60,913 bases of DNA from Paenibacillus chibensis (GCF_004001045.1 NZ_BIMK01000041.1:1-60913); one strand, 5' to 3'; numbered from the stretch's first letter, positions 44,428-53,691 are shown. Numbers and translations: made by a program. Notes: a model not told the origin generated them from the sequence alone.

Positions 44428-46269
44428 CTATGTCATCAAAGGAAGTCTAATTCGGATGACGGTTCCTGTACCGGGTTCGCTTTCGATTTCAATGCCGTAC
44501 ATTTTTCCGCAAATGAGTTTGATCCGTTCATCCACGTTCGCCAGGCCGATCCCGCCTGATTTTTCGCCATCGGCAGCGTGCTCTGTCAGCAGACTGCGTG
44601 CAAATGAAGGCTCCATTCCCTTTCCGTTATCCGCTACCTCAAACCGCAGACCTTCACCCGGCACCTTGAAGCAGGTAATATCGATTCTTCCCCCGGATTC
44701 CTGCTCCCCGAAAGCATGCATGATCGCGTTCTCGACAATAGGCTGCAGAATCAGCTTGGGCGTACGCAGCTGCCTTACATCGTCGTCCATTTCGACCCGC
44801 GTCTCGATATTGAAATTGAAGCGGAATTTCTGAATGCCCAAATAACATTGGACATGCTCTATTTCCTCTTCGACGGTTACGGTCTCCTCCCCCTTTCCGA
44901 TGCTGATCCGGAGCAGGCGCGACAGCAGGCTGACCATTTCCGCAGCATGATTCGCCTTTTGAATGAGGGCCGTCCACTTAATAATATCAAGGGTATTGTA
45001 TAGAAAATGGGGGTTGATCTGGGCTTGCAGCGCTTTCAGCTCCGCAACTCTCTTCTGGTCCTGCTCAACATACACAGCCTTCAGGAGCTCGTCGATGCGA
45101 GTCACCATATAGTTGAAGTTGTTGCCCAAAATATCAAATTCGTCATGCCGGCGCTTGGCTTTATAACGGACCGTCAATTCTCCGGACATCACCTGTCTCA
45201 TCAAACGGATCATCTTAAGAATCGGGTTCGTGATCGAGTTGGCCAGCAGCATGGCGGTAATAATCGAAAAGACGATGCACAGCAGGGCGATGACCAGAAT
45301 GATTTGCAGCAGACGGTTCGAATCCTGGTACAGCGCAGCCTTGGAAATGACATTGACGACCATCCAGTCGTTGGTATGAAGCTTTTTCGCGTTCACGATG
45401 AGATGGTTGCCCTTGTAGATGAGCGGAAACCGTTGTTCCCCCGAGCCCGAGTTCACAATTTTATCATATCCGCCGCTCCCAAGCACCTCCGTCACGCTTT
45501 TGCCGATCATGGCGTTATCCGGATAAGAGACCAGCTGTCCGCGGCCATCCACGACGAAGCTTTGCAGATCCTGATTGTTGCTCACAGCCTTCGATACAAG
45601 CTCCTTGATCACGTCTTCCCGGATATCCAGCACGGCAATAATGCCGAGCGGGCTGTCATCGGATGTTTTATACAGCTGTTTGGCCAAGGAAAAGACATGC
45701 GCGCTCTGGGAATTCAAGCTATCCACGTACGTACCGTAGCGGGTAGGATACCAGCGGAAGTTGCTGCCATCCTCAAGCGTCCGAAGGAAGGGCTCGACTT
45801 CCGTCCGGGTCCGCTTGCTCCAGCGGTAAATGCCTTTGATGTAATGCTTCTCCGATACAAACGATATCGACTGCACATCCTGATTAATCGCCACAATGGT
45901 CGACAGCTTCGTCGTGAGCGACAGGCTATCCACATCGTAACGGGCAGGGTCCGTTTGATCAAGGGTCCGCAGCATATTGACGATCTCATTGTTATTCAGG
46001 ACTTGCATCATCATATCCTTATAAATGCCCAGGCGCGTATCCAGATTGTCCGCCGTTTGATACAACAAATGCTCCGAGTATTCGGTGACTTTATCGTTGA
46101 TGGTGGACTTCGATATCGAAAACGAAATAATCCCCATGACGACCAGCGGCGTCAAGGAGAACAGAAATAAAAGCAGCATCCATTTATAACGTATGCTGCT
46201 CTTCCATATTTTCATCCAGGATCGAACGCGGTCCCAGGGTTGTACGGTCTTGCCAGGTGGATGGGTCAT
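44428..46269 (-). CDS. Sensor histidine kinase, YesM type (system 2)
   Basis: A 613-residue membrane kinase. TM1 at about residues 30-50 (WMLLLFLFSLTPLVVMGII), an extracellular dCache-like sensor, TM2 at about 320-345, HAMP, phospho-acceptor His in LQAQINPHFLYNTLDIIKW and ATPase motifs GGIGLANVDERI and DNGKGM. ATG follows AAAGGG. It is flanked by the permease genes and the response regulator, so it senses the transported sugar, perhaps through a binding protein. Confidence 0.94.
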   Translation of the reverse strand: MTHPPGKTVQPWDRVRSWMKIWKSSIRYKWMLLLFLFSLTPLVVMGIISFSISKSTINDKVTEYSEHLLYQTADNLDTRLGIYKDMMMQVLNNNEIVNMLRTLDQTDPARYDVDSLSLTTKLSTIVAINQDVQSISFVSEKHYIKGIYRWSKRTRTEVEPFLRTLEDGSNFRWYPTRYGTYVDSLNSQSAHVFSLAKQLYKTSDDSPLGIIAVLDIREDVIKELVSKAVSNNQDLQSFVVDGRGQLVSYPDNAMIGKSVTEVLGSGGYDKIVNSGSGEQRFPLIYKGNHLIVNAKKLHTNDWMVVNVISKAALYQDSNRLLQIILVIALLCIVFSIITAMLLANSITNPILKMIRLMRQVMSGELTVRYKAKRRHDEFDILGNNFNYMVTRIDELLKAVYVEQDQKRVAELKALQAQINPHFLYNTLDIIKWTALIQKANHAAEMVSLLSRLLRISIGKGEETVTVEEEIEHVQCYLGIQKFRFNFNIETRVEMDDDVRQLRTPKLILQPIVENAIMHAFGEQESGGRIDITCFKVPGEGLRFEVADNGKGMEPSFARSLLTEHAADGEKSGGIGLANVDERIKLICGKMYGIEIESEPGTGTVIRIRLPLMT

Positions 46270-46312
46270 GCTTGTAACCCTTTCTATTCAAGAGATCTCT
46301 GCCGGCGCTTGC

Positions 46313-47125
46313 TTAGCCCTTAACGCCCGACATCGATACCCCTTGGACAATGTGGCGTTGAAGCAGGATAAACACGATAATGGTCGGAATCGCCGCAATG
46401 GCGCTTGCCGTCATGATCAGGTTTAAGGACATTGTATTATTCGACAAAAAGGTAGGGAGCCCTGCCGAGAGGATCATATTTTCCTCAGACGTAATCGAAA
46501 GGTACGGCCACAGAAAATTGTTCCAGGACATGATGAAGAAGAAAATACCTACGGACACCATCGCCGTACGGGTCAGCGGCAGGCAGATGCTCCACCAGAG
46601 ACGGAAATTACGGCTGCCGTCGATTTGCGCGGCCTCGATATAATCCTTGGGCACGCCGTCCATGAACTGCTTCAATAACAAAATACCGATCGGATTCGTC
46701 AATCCCGGCAAAATGATCGCCCAGATGTTATCGATCAGCTTCAGATGAAGCGCCGTTTCATACAGCGGGATCAATATCGCTTCCGTCGGAATCAGCAGCC
46801 CCGAGACGATGATGACATAAAAGATGCCCCGTGTCCGAAAAGGCAGCTTCGAGAACGAAAATGCCGCCAGCGAGCTGAACAGGATGGAAATGACGGTCGT
46901 AAGGACGCCAATCACCAAGCTGTTCCAGGTCCAGCGCAAAATGGGCGAGTCACGGATGACTTTGACATAGTTATCCACGTTCAGATCAGACCAGTTCACC
47001 CAATCCGATAGGCTGTATACGTTCACGCCGTCAGGTTTCAGAGAAACGAGAAGCATCCAGATCAGCGGAAAAATAAATAAAATTGCAAGGACGATAGCGA
47101 TCATATTCAAAAGGATCTTATTCAT
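46313..47125 (-). CDS. Carbohydrate ABC permease, MalG type (system 2)
   Basis: A 270-residue CUT1 permease with six membrane segments and EAA loop DYIEAAQIDGSRNF...LPLTRT. It is 12 bases after the partner permease and 43 before the kinase gene, with no terminator in either gap. No ATPase nearby. Confidence 0.94.
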   Translation of the reverse strand: MNKILLNMIAIVLAILFIFPLIWMLLVSLKPDGVNVYSLSDWVNWSDLNVDNYVKVIRDSPILRWTWNSLVIGVLTTVISILFSSLAAFSFSKLPFRTRGIFYVIIVSGLLIPTEAILIPLYETALHLKLIDNIWAIILPGLTNPIGILLLKQFMDGVPKDYIEAAQIDGSRNFRLWWSICLPLTRTAMVSVGIFFFIMSWNNFLWPYLSITSEENMILSAGLPTFLSNNTMSLNLIMTASAIAAIPTIIVFILLQRHIVQGVSMSGVKG

Positions 47126-47137
47126 GTTCTTCTCTCC

Positions 47138-48061
47138 TTATCCGTCGTTGCGGTCGGTCATTTTAAATTGAATGACGGCGATAAGCAGCATGATGAAGCA
47201 GAAGATCATCGACTGCGCGGAAGCCAGACCGAACATATCCTTTTTGAATCCGGTCACGTAGATATAGCGGATCATCGTATTCGTGGAGTCTCCGGGTCCG
47301 CCTCCGGTCATAATTTGTACTTGACCGAACAGCTTCAGGCAGCTGATAATCTGATAAAAAATTTGGACCTTCATGACTCTGGACAATCCCGGCAGCGTAA
47401 TATGCAGGAATCTCTTCCACGCATTCGCGCCGTCTATCTTGGCCGCTTCATATTGATCGGTTGGAATCTCCTGCAAGCCCGCCAGGAACAGCACCATAAC
47501 AAATCCGACCGTCCACCAATCGGTTGCGATCGTAATGGCCCACCACACGAATCGGTGATCCGTGAGCCAGTTGATGTCTGTAGGAAGTCCGAGCACATGC
47601 AGAAGTGCATTTACGGGTCCATTCTTCGCATCAAACAGGCGCAGCCATATAAAACTGATTACGGAAACGGACAGTACGTAAGGCAGGAAAAAAACCGAGC
47701 GGATCAAGGTCCGCAGCCAAATGTTCTGATTAATGATCAGCGCCAGCACCAGGCCGAGAACAATTACGGTCGGCGCGCACAGCAGCACAAAATAAAACGA
47801 GTGCCACAAATACGTATAGAAATCCGAATTGGTGAGAATTTTCTTATAGTTGGCGAACGCCGAATACTTCTCCATCCCCTGGATGCCCCATACATGCAGG
47901 CTCATCCACGCTCCCCGCAGCACCGGCCACAAGTAGAACACGGCGAAAGGCACCAGGAACGGGATCAGGTAGATGATTGCTTTCAGTTCGGATCGAATGC
48001 GCAAGGGAGCAGGCTTGTGCAGCACCACGGATCCCTTGCCTTCTCTCAACTTCGTCTCCAT
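47138..48061 (-). CDS. Carbohydrate ABC permease, MalF type (system 2)
   Basis: A 307-residue CUT1 permease: charged N-terminus, then six membrane segments; EAA loop DQYEAAKIDGANAW...LPGLSR. Start ATG follows AGGAGAATG. Separated from binding protein 1 by 146 bases containing a long stem that may stabilise the upstream message or reduce read-through into the permeases. Confidence 0.94.
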   Translation of the reverse strand: METKLREGKGSVVLHKPAPLRIRSELKAIIYLIPFLVPFAVFYLWPVLRGAWMSLHVWGIQGMEKYSAFANYKKILTNSDFYTYLWHSFYFVLLCAPTVIVLGLVLALIINQNIWLRTLIRSVFFLPYVLSVSVISFIWLRLFDAKNGPVNALLHVLGLPTDINWLTDHRFVWWAITIATDWWTVGFVMVLFLAGLQEIPTDQYEAAKIDGANAWKRFLHITLPGLSRVMKVQIFYQIISCLKLFGQVQIMTGGGPGDSTNTMIRYIYVTGFKKDMFGLASAQSMIFCFIMLLIAVIQFKMTDRNDG

Positions 48062-48096
48062 TGGTCATTCTCCTCAGCAGTAGCATTAGCGGTAGT

Positions 48097-48159
48097 TTCT
48101 CATGCGATATCAGGAGGCCGATCCTTCGACGCTGATCTTTTCTGATATCTGAATGAGAA
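48097..48159 (-). other. Long imperfect stem between binding protein 1 and permease
   Basis: TTCTCAT-GCGATATCAG (48097-48113) and CTGATATCTGA-ATGAGAA (48142-48159) pair with few mismatches. No T-run, so more like an mRNA processing or attenuation stem, as seen after binding-protein genes. Confidence 0.5.
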
Positions 48160-48207
48160 GAAGCTCCCTGCCAACCGGGCCAGGTCGCTTCCCCTCCAAT
48201 TTACATT

Positions 48208-49521
48208 CTAGTTATCGAGGACTTCATTGATTTGTTTCTCCATGTTCGCAAGGCCGTCTTCCGGCTTCTCGTTGCCGAAAATAATGTTCTGCAGCGATTC
48301 CGAGATCGTCGTGATGATCGTCGTGTATTTATCTGTCGGCGGCGCGAATTTCACCGTTTTCTGGGCTTCGATGAATTCGTTGCGGTATGGAAGGCTCTTG
48401 TATTCTTCGCTTGCCGTAACCTTGCTGTTTGCCGGCACGTGTCCTGCCTGACCCCAAGTCTTGCCGCCAACTTCAGAGAAGTACTTCATAAATTTGGCTG
48501 CGGCTTCCTGCTTTTCCGGGGATACGTAGGAAGGAATGACAAGGGTATGGGAGCTGGCCCAATGCGTTTGACTGCCGAAGATCGGTGGAAGCGGCATGGC
48601 GCCGATATTCAGGGATTTATCCCCGAGGAGCAGCCCGGCTTCCCAAACGCCGCCGAACCAGAATGCGGCTTTGCCGTTGTGGAACGTATCCCATGGCGTT
48701 TTATCGTTCAAATCGCTGTATTTGTTCTTGTAGAGATCCATATAGAAGTTTAAGACCTTCAGTGCCTTATCATTATTGATCGCGGCTTTGGTCATGTCTG
48801 CGTTGAGGATATCCCCGCCCGCTTCGTAATACATATTCAGGAACGGTTCCTGGAAATAAGGCGTGTTCACGGCAAGCGCCTGCACGTCAGGCACTTTGGC
48901 ATGAATATCAGCCAGCGTCTTTTCGAACCCTTCAGGCGTCATCTCGCCCAGCTTCGGCGTGCCATCCTCGTTCAGCAGGTCGGCCTTTTTCAGAATGTCC
49001 TTGTTGTAATAGAACATATGGAAGTGAGTATCCAGCGGCACGGCATAAGGCTTGCCGTCATAGGTCACGCTCGTGATGTTGGATTCGGTAATCTGCTTGA
49101 GATCGAAACCGGCCTTGTTCGCCAGCTCATCCACCGGTACGATCTGCTTCGCCTTCACGAACGGCGAGATCCGGTCCACGTGCGCTACGGCGACGTCAGG
49201 ACCTTTGGACGAAGACAGCGCCGTGCTGAGCTTCGCGTAGTACTCGTTCGACTCCAGGCGCAACTGCTTGACTGAAACTTCCTTTTGGGAATCATTGAAG
49301 CCTTTGATGATTTGATCTACGAAATCGCCTTCCCCTCCGCCGAACATATTCCAGAAGGTAATCTCCACAGGAGCACTGCCTGTGCTTTCTGTCTTTGGCG
49401 TTTCGGTCCCGGTAGAACCCGAGGCGCCGCTGTCTTTGGTGCCGGACGAGCAGCCCGCCATCACCAAGGCCAGCGTCAGGCTTGCCGTTAACAGGCCCGT
49501 TAATTTCTTTCTCATCTTCAT
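48208..49521 (-). CDS. Sugar-binding lipoprotein 1 (system 2)
   Basis: A 437-residue CUT1 binding protein. Signal peptide with lipobox VMAGC, lipidated Cys24, Ser/Thr/Gly linker to about residue 50, then the bilobal domain starting EITFWNMFGGGEGDF. First gene of the operon SBP1-permease-permease-YesM-YesN-SBP2. ATG follows GAGGGTGG. Its promoter region shares blocks with the BNR glycosidase promoter (49578-49659). Confidence 0.95.
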   Translation of the reverse strand: MKMRKKLTGLLTASLTLALVMAGCSSGTKDSGASGSTGTETPKTESTGSAPVEITFWNMFGGGEGDFVDQIIKGFNDSQKEVSVKQLRLESNEYYAKLSTALSSSKGPDVAVAHVDRISPFVKAKQIVPVDELANKAGFDLKQITESNITSVTYDGKPYAVPLDTHFHMFYYNKDILKKADLLNEDGTPKLGEMTPEGFEKTLADIHAKVPDVQALAVNTPYFQEPFLNMYYEAGGDILNADMTKAAINNDKALKVLNFYMDLYKNKYSDLNDKTPWDTFHNGKAAFWFGGVWEAGLLLGDKSLNIGAMPLPPIFGSQTHWASSHTLVIPSYVSPEKQEAAAKFMKYFSEVGGKTWGQAGHVPANSKVTASEEYKSLPYRNEFIEAQKTVKFAPPTDKYTTIITTISESLQNIIFGNEKPEDGLANMEKQINEVLDN

Positions 49522-49577
49522 ATTTGACCCACCCTCTCGTGCAATTGTATTTGCTTTGCGAAAGCCCTTTCAGCTTT

Positions 49578-49659
49578 ATGTAAGTGCTTTCTTCATCACC
49601 TACTTTACCTGGATTAGAGCCGGTCAAGAACCGACAAAAAGCCGATCCTTGGGGAACAA
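49578..49659 (-). promoter_or_regulatory. Shared promoter module, copy A (before binding protein 1)
   Basis: Contains a 31-bp box (49629-49659, AACCGAC at one end and GGGGAACAA at the other) and, 35 bp nearer the gene, the 16-bp block ATGTAAGTGCTTTCTT (49578-49593, plus-strand reading). Copy B at 51580-51660 has the same parts in the same order and spacing. An AGGTGG-led repeat at 49693-49709 lies further upstream in both. A YesN-type regulator is the likely ligand. Confidence 0.6.
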
Positions 49660-49765
49660 ATCACAGATGTTTGACCTGGGCGGAGCCTTCACAGGTGGAG
49701 AAAGTTAAGGTAGGTGGCGAAACGTACGGTAAGCGTCCGCTGGCATGAGAACAAAGGGCATACAA

Positions 49766-49796
49766 GAAAAAGAGCCCTTGAAGGGCTCTTTCACGT
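49766..49796 (-). terminator. Terminator of BNR glycosidase gene
   Basis: AAAGAGCCCTT pairs with AAGGGCTCTTT, then TTCTTG on the minus strand. Confidence 0.9.
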
Positions 49797-49801
49797 TCGA
49801 T

Positions 49802-51448
49802 CTAATTCAGGGTAATATTGTCGAAGCTGACGCTGTTGTTGAAGCCTCCGCGTACGCCAATCGTGCCGCCGGTATACACGGCGTCATTATAGCTGATTTT
49901 GGGCGTCGACATATCTCCGACATACACTTTTATGTTCCCGTTGTTCACAACCACCTTCATATGGTACCACGTGTTCGCCGCAATCGCCGTGTTTACGGAT
50001 TGAAGCTGCGTCCAGCTATTGTTGAACCGTCCTAACCAGACCATTCCTGCCGAGTCGATGCCGGCTCCGTAGCCAGACTGCTGATCCGCTCCGGTGGATG
50101 GGTTCGTCACGTTGAAGATCAAGCTCCCTTGACCCGCATTATTGAGCTTAATATCTCCCTCAAGAGAATAATTCATCTTGGAAGGGTACGGCGTAAGCAC
50201 CGATTTATCCGCGTTCGCCGAATTCACATTATAGGTGCCCCCGGCGACGGACCAGGTTCCCCCGTAGCGAACCCAGCCATTATCATTCGCGGCAAAATCG
50301 TTCGTATAGGAACCGGTTAAGGTTCCGAATCGGACCTGCACATTATGTCCGCCGACGCTTCGCTCCACGGAGTTGACCATGGCAATTTCATTGGGTCCTG
50401 TCTGGTAGAGGGCTCCCCACCAGGAGTTGCCGAATGCGGGAACGTCATTGTTATACCAGGTCGTTCCGTAGTCATTGCTGAGCGAGAGCACGTTGGAGTT
50501 CGAGCTGAGGACAAGCCGGCCGTCACCCAGTGACAGGATGTATGGCCCGCCATGCTGCGCCGTAGATACCTTGGTCCCAATTCCGCTCGACCAGGTCTTC
50601 CCATCCGTGCTCTTCTTGGTGAAGATTTCGCAGTTCTGGGTGCCGCAGACTTCAAATGCGACGATATACTGCCCGTTGGTCATTTTGGTCCATACCGGCA
50701 TGCCCGGACGTGCCCCCGCATTCGCAGGATCCCAAGCGACGTAGATTTCATTCCCCCAGCTGGCTCCGCCATTCGTCGAAATCTTCTCGGAGATCAACTG
50801 GCTATATGATGGATTCTCGGTCACATGCTTCTCGTTCGCGTACATGACGGCAACCGATCCGTCATTCAGCAGCTGCATATGCGGCTCATATACGCCCTTG
50901 TCCGGGTTCCCCAGCGCGCCGGGCGCACCCGTATTCTCGTCAATCGTGCTCAGGAAGTTCCAATTGGAGCCTCCATTTACGCTCTTGTATACCCGGAGCT
51001 GGTACGATTCCTGCCAACGCACCGAACGCATGGCGAGCAGAATATCCCCGTTAGGCAATTGGAGAAGCTGACCGTTGTCCAGGTCGCGTCCATCCTCCCA
51101 TAAGGTCGCTGCGAGCGACCATGTACGGCAGTTGTCCGTGCTGCGGAATACCTGAAGCCGCGTTCCGCCCCAGGAAACCTTCGTGTATCCGTTATTATCG
51201 TAAATGGCGGCAACCGCCAGCCAATCGCCGTTTGCAAGCTTGATCATGCGCGCATATTCGGCACCGAATGTGCCCGGTCTTAAGCCCCGCGCATCAGGAC
51301 CGGCATCGTTGAAGGTTTTAATATCCGTAATGGTGGACGAAGAGCCCCATACAATCGGCCCGCTGGCCGCCGCAAAGGCGGGGATGGCCGCAAACATCAT
51401 GATCAAGCACATGAGACCCGCAAACGAGGTGAACAGTTTTCGCTTCAA
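49802..51448 (-). CDS. Secreted BNR-repeat glycosidase with C-terminal lectin-like domain
   Basis: A 548-residue exported protein. A signal peptide (about 1-28, ending AIPAFA) precedes a six-bladed propeller carrying five Asp-boxes: STDNCRTW, SVNGGSNW, STNGGASW, STDGKTW and SNDYGTTW. Residues about 385-548 form a jelly-roll of the concanavalin/LamG kind. The canonical sialidase FRIP arginine motif is absent; EYARMIK takes its place, so sialidase activity is doubtful and a GH93-type exo-arabinanase-like role is possible. TTG 51448 is chosen for GGGAGGG seven bases upstream. It probably releases the oligosaccharide imported by system 2. Confidence 0.8.
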   Translation of the reverse strand: MKRKLFTSFAGLMCLIMMFAAIPAFAAASGPIVWGSSSTITDIKTFNDAGPDARGLRPGTFGAEYARMIKLANGDWLAVAAIYDNNGYTKVSWGGTRLQVFRSTDNCRTWSLAATLWEDGRDLDNGQLLQLPNGDILLAMRSVRWQESYQLRVYKSVNGGSNWNFLSTIDENTGAPGALGNPDKGVYEPHMQLLNDGSVAVMYANEKHVTENPSYSQLISEKISTNGGASWGNEIYVAWDPANAGARPGMPVWTKMTNGQYIVAFEVCGTQNCEIFTKKSTDGKTWSSGIGTKVSTAQHGGPYILSLGDGRLVLSSNSNVLSLSNDYGTTWYNNDVPAFGNSWWGALYQTGPNEIAMVNSVERSVGGHNVQVRFGTLTGSYTNDFAANDNGWVRYGGTWSVAGGTYNVNSANADKSVLTPYPSKMNYSLEGDIKLNNAGQGSLIFNVTNPSTGADQQSGYGAGIDSAGMVWLGRFNNSWTQLQSVNTAIAANTWYHMKVVVNNGNIKVYVGDMSTPKISYNDAVYTGGTIGVRGGFNNSVSFDNITLN

Positions 51449-51579
51449 ATGGTTTCCCTCCCGATTAAATTTCATTGGTGATCTTGAAGAAGCCTTGAAC
51501 GCCATGCAGGCAAAACCGCTTAGTCTTCACCTCCGATCTAGTCGCCCTATTTTCTGTGATTTTCGGTGGTCCAGTTTAA

Positions 51580-51660
51580 ATGTAAGGGCTTTCTTTTATA
51601 CAAGTGTAATCGCAACGGATGGGGCGTTGAACCGATAATCGGCATGCTTTTGGGGGACAA
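51580..51660 (-). promoter_or_regulatory. Shared promoter module, copy B (before BNR glycosidase)
   Basis: 31-bp box at 51630-51660 (AACCGAT... GGGGGACAA) and 16-bp block ATGTAAGGGCTTTCTT at 51580-51595, 34 bp apart. The block differs from copy A at one base of 16. In addition GGACAATGTTACG (51655-51667) and GGACATTGTTACG (51707-51719) form a direct repeat 52 bp apart, about five helix turns. The 330-base gap 51449-51780 holds no gene. Confidence 0.6.
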
Positions 51661-51780
51661 TGTTACGAATTTGAAGGATAATCTTGCTGTCTTTGTGCTA
51701 AGAGGTGGACATTGTTACGCTTAAACAAGAGAAGCCTGATCCGGGCTCCCCCCAGACCAGACTTCATTCGTTCTTATATA

Positions 51781-53550
51781 TTAGGAGAGGTTGATCTCCT
51801 TAATCACTTCCAAAGGAACCTTCGGCTGCCGGTCCTCCGTAAGAAGTCCGTTCACTTCCTGCTGGACATCGGTAATTTGCGTATAGCAATATCCGCAGAT
51901 ATAATCCGTCGCTTTAATCGCCTGCGTTATATTTCTAAACCTCTCGATGAAGGCTTCCTCGCCGTTCACCTGATTGCCGTAACCCCAGCCCGTGTTGGAC
52001 TGAAAAGCGATGCCGCCGAATTCGCTGACGATCACCGGCTGCCCCCGATATTCGTAGCCCTGCGCCATGGCATACTTCCAGTTGTTGAAGGAAATGCCGC
52101 CGCCCAGCAGCGCCTGGGAGTCCGCATAACGTTCCTGCAAAGCTGAACCATGCTCCTCGTAATCATGCAGCGTAATGATATCGCTGACCGTGTGCTCCCA
52201 CCCGTCGTTCACGATCACCGGACGATACGGATCGATCGACTTCGTCAGATGGTAAATGGCTTCGGTGAACTGCTGCTGTTTGCGATGCGTTAAAATCTGC
52301 GGAATGCCCCAGGACTCGTTAAAGGGAACCCACGTCACGATCGACGGGTGATTGTACTGCTGCCTCACGATCTCCGTCCATTCCTTCGTGAAGGATTCCA
52401 CCGCCTCATCATTAAACTCGAACGTCGCCGCCATTTCCGACCAGACGAGCAACCCCTTCACGTCGCACCAGTACAGGAATCTTGCGTCTTCGATTTTCAT
52501 ATGCTTGCGGACCCCGTTATATCCCATGGCCAGAATCGCATCGATATCCGCGATCAGCGCCTCCTCCGAAGGCGGAGTCAGGTGGCTTTCCGGCCAATAC
52601 CCCTGATCCAGGATCAGCCTTTGATACACCGGCGTATTGTTCAGCAGCACTTTGCCTTGTTCAATGGAGATTTTGCGCAGCCCGAAATATGAATACACCC
52701 GGTCGATCACGACGTCATTCTCGTATACAACAAACTCCACATCGTATAGATTCGGCGTCTGCGGAGACCAGGCGATGGTCTTCCACGGTCCATTGGCTTC
52801 ATGAGTTAAATCTACTTCCAACTGCAGCCATGGGCGGTCTATATGAAGCTGGACCTGCTTCAGCATCCTGTTTTGATAGCTAATCCGCGTCTCCACCCGT
52901 AGCTGGGAGGTGGAATCTGCCGCCCTATGGGTCTGATATTCAAAACGAACGGAGCGCTGATCGAAGTCCGGCGTGATTTTGACTGCCTTCAAATACGACT
53001 CGGAGGTATATTCGATCCATACGCTCTGCCAGATCCCGGTGGTCTGCACATAAAAGCATTCGAAGTTCTGATCCACCCAACGCTGTTTTCCCCGCGGCTG
53101 CGTGCAGTTCTGGCTGTCTTCCGCTTTCACAACGATCCGGTTGCGCGCACCCGCATCCAGATTTAAGTAATCCGTAATATCAAATGAAAATGCCGCATAC
53201 CCGCCTTGATGCTGACCTGCAAAGCTGCCGTTGACCCATACTTTGGCGATATAATCTACGGCCTGAAAATTCAGCCTTACCCGCTGATCCCCCAAATTTT
53301 GCGGCAGCTCCAGTTCCCGCTGATACCATACATAGGGATGAAATGCTTCCTCGCCGATTCCGCTGGCCTGCGTTTCATAAGTAAAAGGAACCTGAATCTT
53401 CAAGTCTCCCTGCAGATCTTCCTGCCACTTCTCTTTCTCTCCCACGTTGGCATCGTCAAAACGGAAGTCCCATTCCCCATTCAAGCTTTGCCATGCATCA
53501 CGGACAAACTGCGGCCGAGGATAATCCTTGATGTACTTCAGAGTCGTCAT
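51781..53550 (-). CDS. GH2 family beta-glycosidase
   Basis: A 589-residue three-domain GH2 enzyme: sugar-binding sandwich (about 20-200), Ig-like domain (200-290), TIM barrel (290-589). Acid/base E412 in VPFNESWG and nucleophile E510 in VIVSEFGG. It is shorter than LacZ and resembles beta-glucuronidase/beta-galactosidase-like members of unassigned specificity. No signal peptide, so it acts on imported sugar. ATG 53550 follows AAGGAGTG. It lies downstream of an ArsR-type regulator, after a terminator, with a palindrome in its promoter. Confidence 0.9.
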   Translation of the reverse strand: MTTLKYIKDYPRPQFVRDAWQSLNGEWDFRFDDANVGEKEKWQEDLQGDLKIQVPFTYETQASGIGEEAFHPYVWYQRELELPQNLGDQRVRLNFQAVDYIAKVWVNGSFAGQHQGGYAAFSFDITDYLNLDAGARNRIVVKAEDSQNCTQPRGKQRWVDQNFECFYVQTTGIWQSVWIEYTSESYLKAVKITPDFDQRSVRFEYQTHRAADSTSQLRVETRISYQNRMLKQVQLHIDRPWLQLEVDLTHEANGPWKTIAWSPQTPNLYDVEFVVYENDVVIDRVYSYFGLRKISIEQGKVLLNNTPVYQRLILDQGYWPESHLTPPSEEALIADIDAILAMGYNGVRKHMKIEDARFLYWCDVKGLLVWSEMAATFEFNDEAVESFTKEWTEIVRQQYNHPSIVTWVPFNESWGIPQILTHRKQQQFTEAIYHLTKSIDPYRPVIVNDGWEHTVSDIITLHDYEEHGSALQERYADSQALLGGGISFNNWKYAMAQGYEYRGQPVIVSEFGGIAFQSNTGWGYGNQVNGEEAFIERFRNITQAIKATDYICGYCYTQITDVQQEVNGLLTEDRQPKVPLEVIKEINLS

Positions 53551-53581
53551 GATCCGTATACACTCCTTTTCATACATAAAT

Positions 53582-53603
53582 ATTGTTTTTATACAAAAAT
53601 AAT
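53582..53603. promoter_or_regulatory. Inverted repeat in GH2 promoter
   Basis: ATTGTTTTT-ATAC-AAAAATAAT with one mismatch, between the ArsR-type gene terminator and the GH2 start. A/T-rich palindromes of this kind are typical ArsR-family operators; candidate site of the neighbouring regulator. Confidence 0.5.
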
Positions 53604-53654
53604 GTATTAATAGTTACAGCATAGAGTCCCCTTTTTCAAAAGTCAATGCGTGCA

Positions 53655-53690
53655 CAAAAAAAGAGCCTCTGCGTCAAAGCAGAAAGCTCG
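53655..53690 (-). terminator. Terminator of ArsR-type gene
   Basis: GAGCTTTCTGC pairs imperfectly with GCAGAGGCTC, followed by TTTTTTT on the minus strand. Confidence 0.8.
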
Positions 53691-53691
53691 C

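Noticed and set aside
49802..51448. True exo-sialidase
   Set aside because: Asp-boxes alone do not prove it; the FRIP arginine motif is absent.
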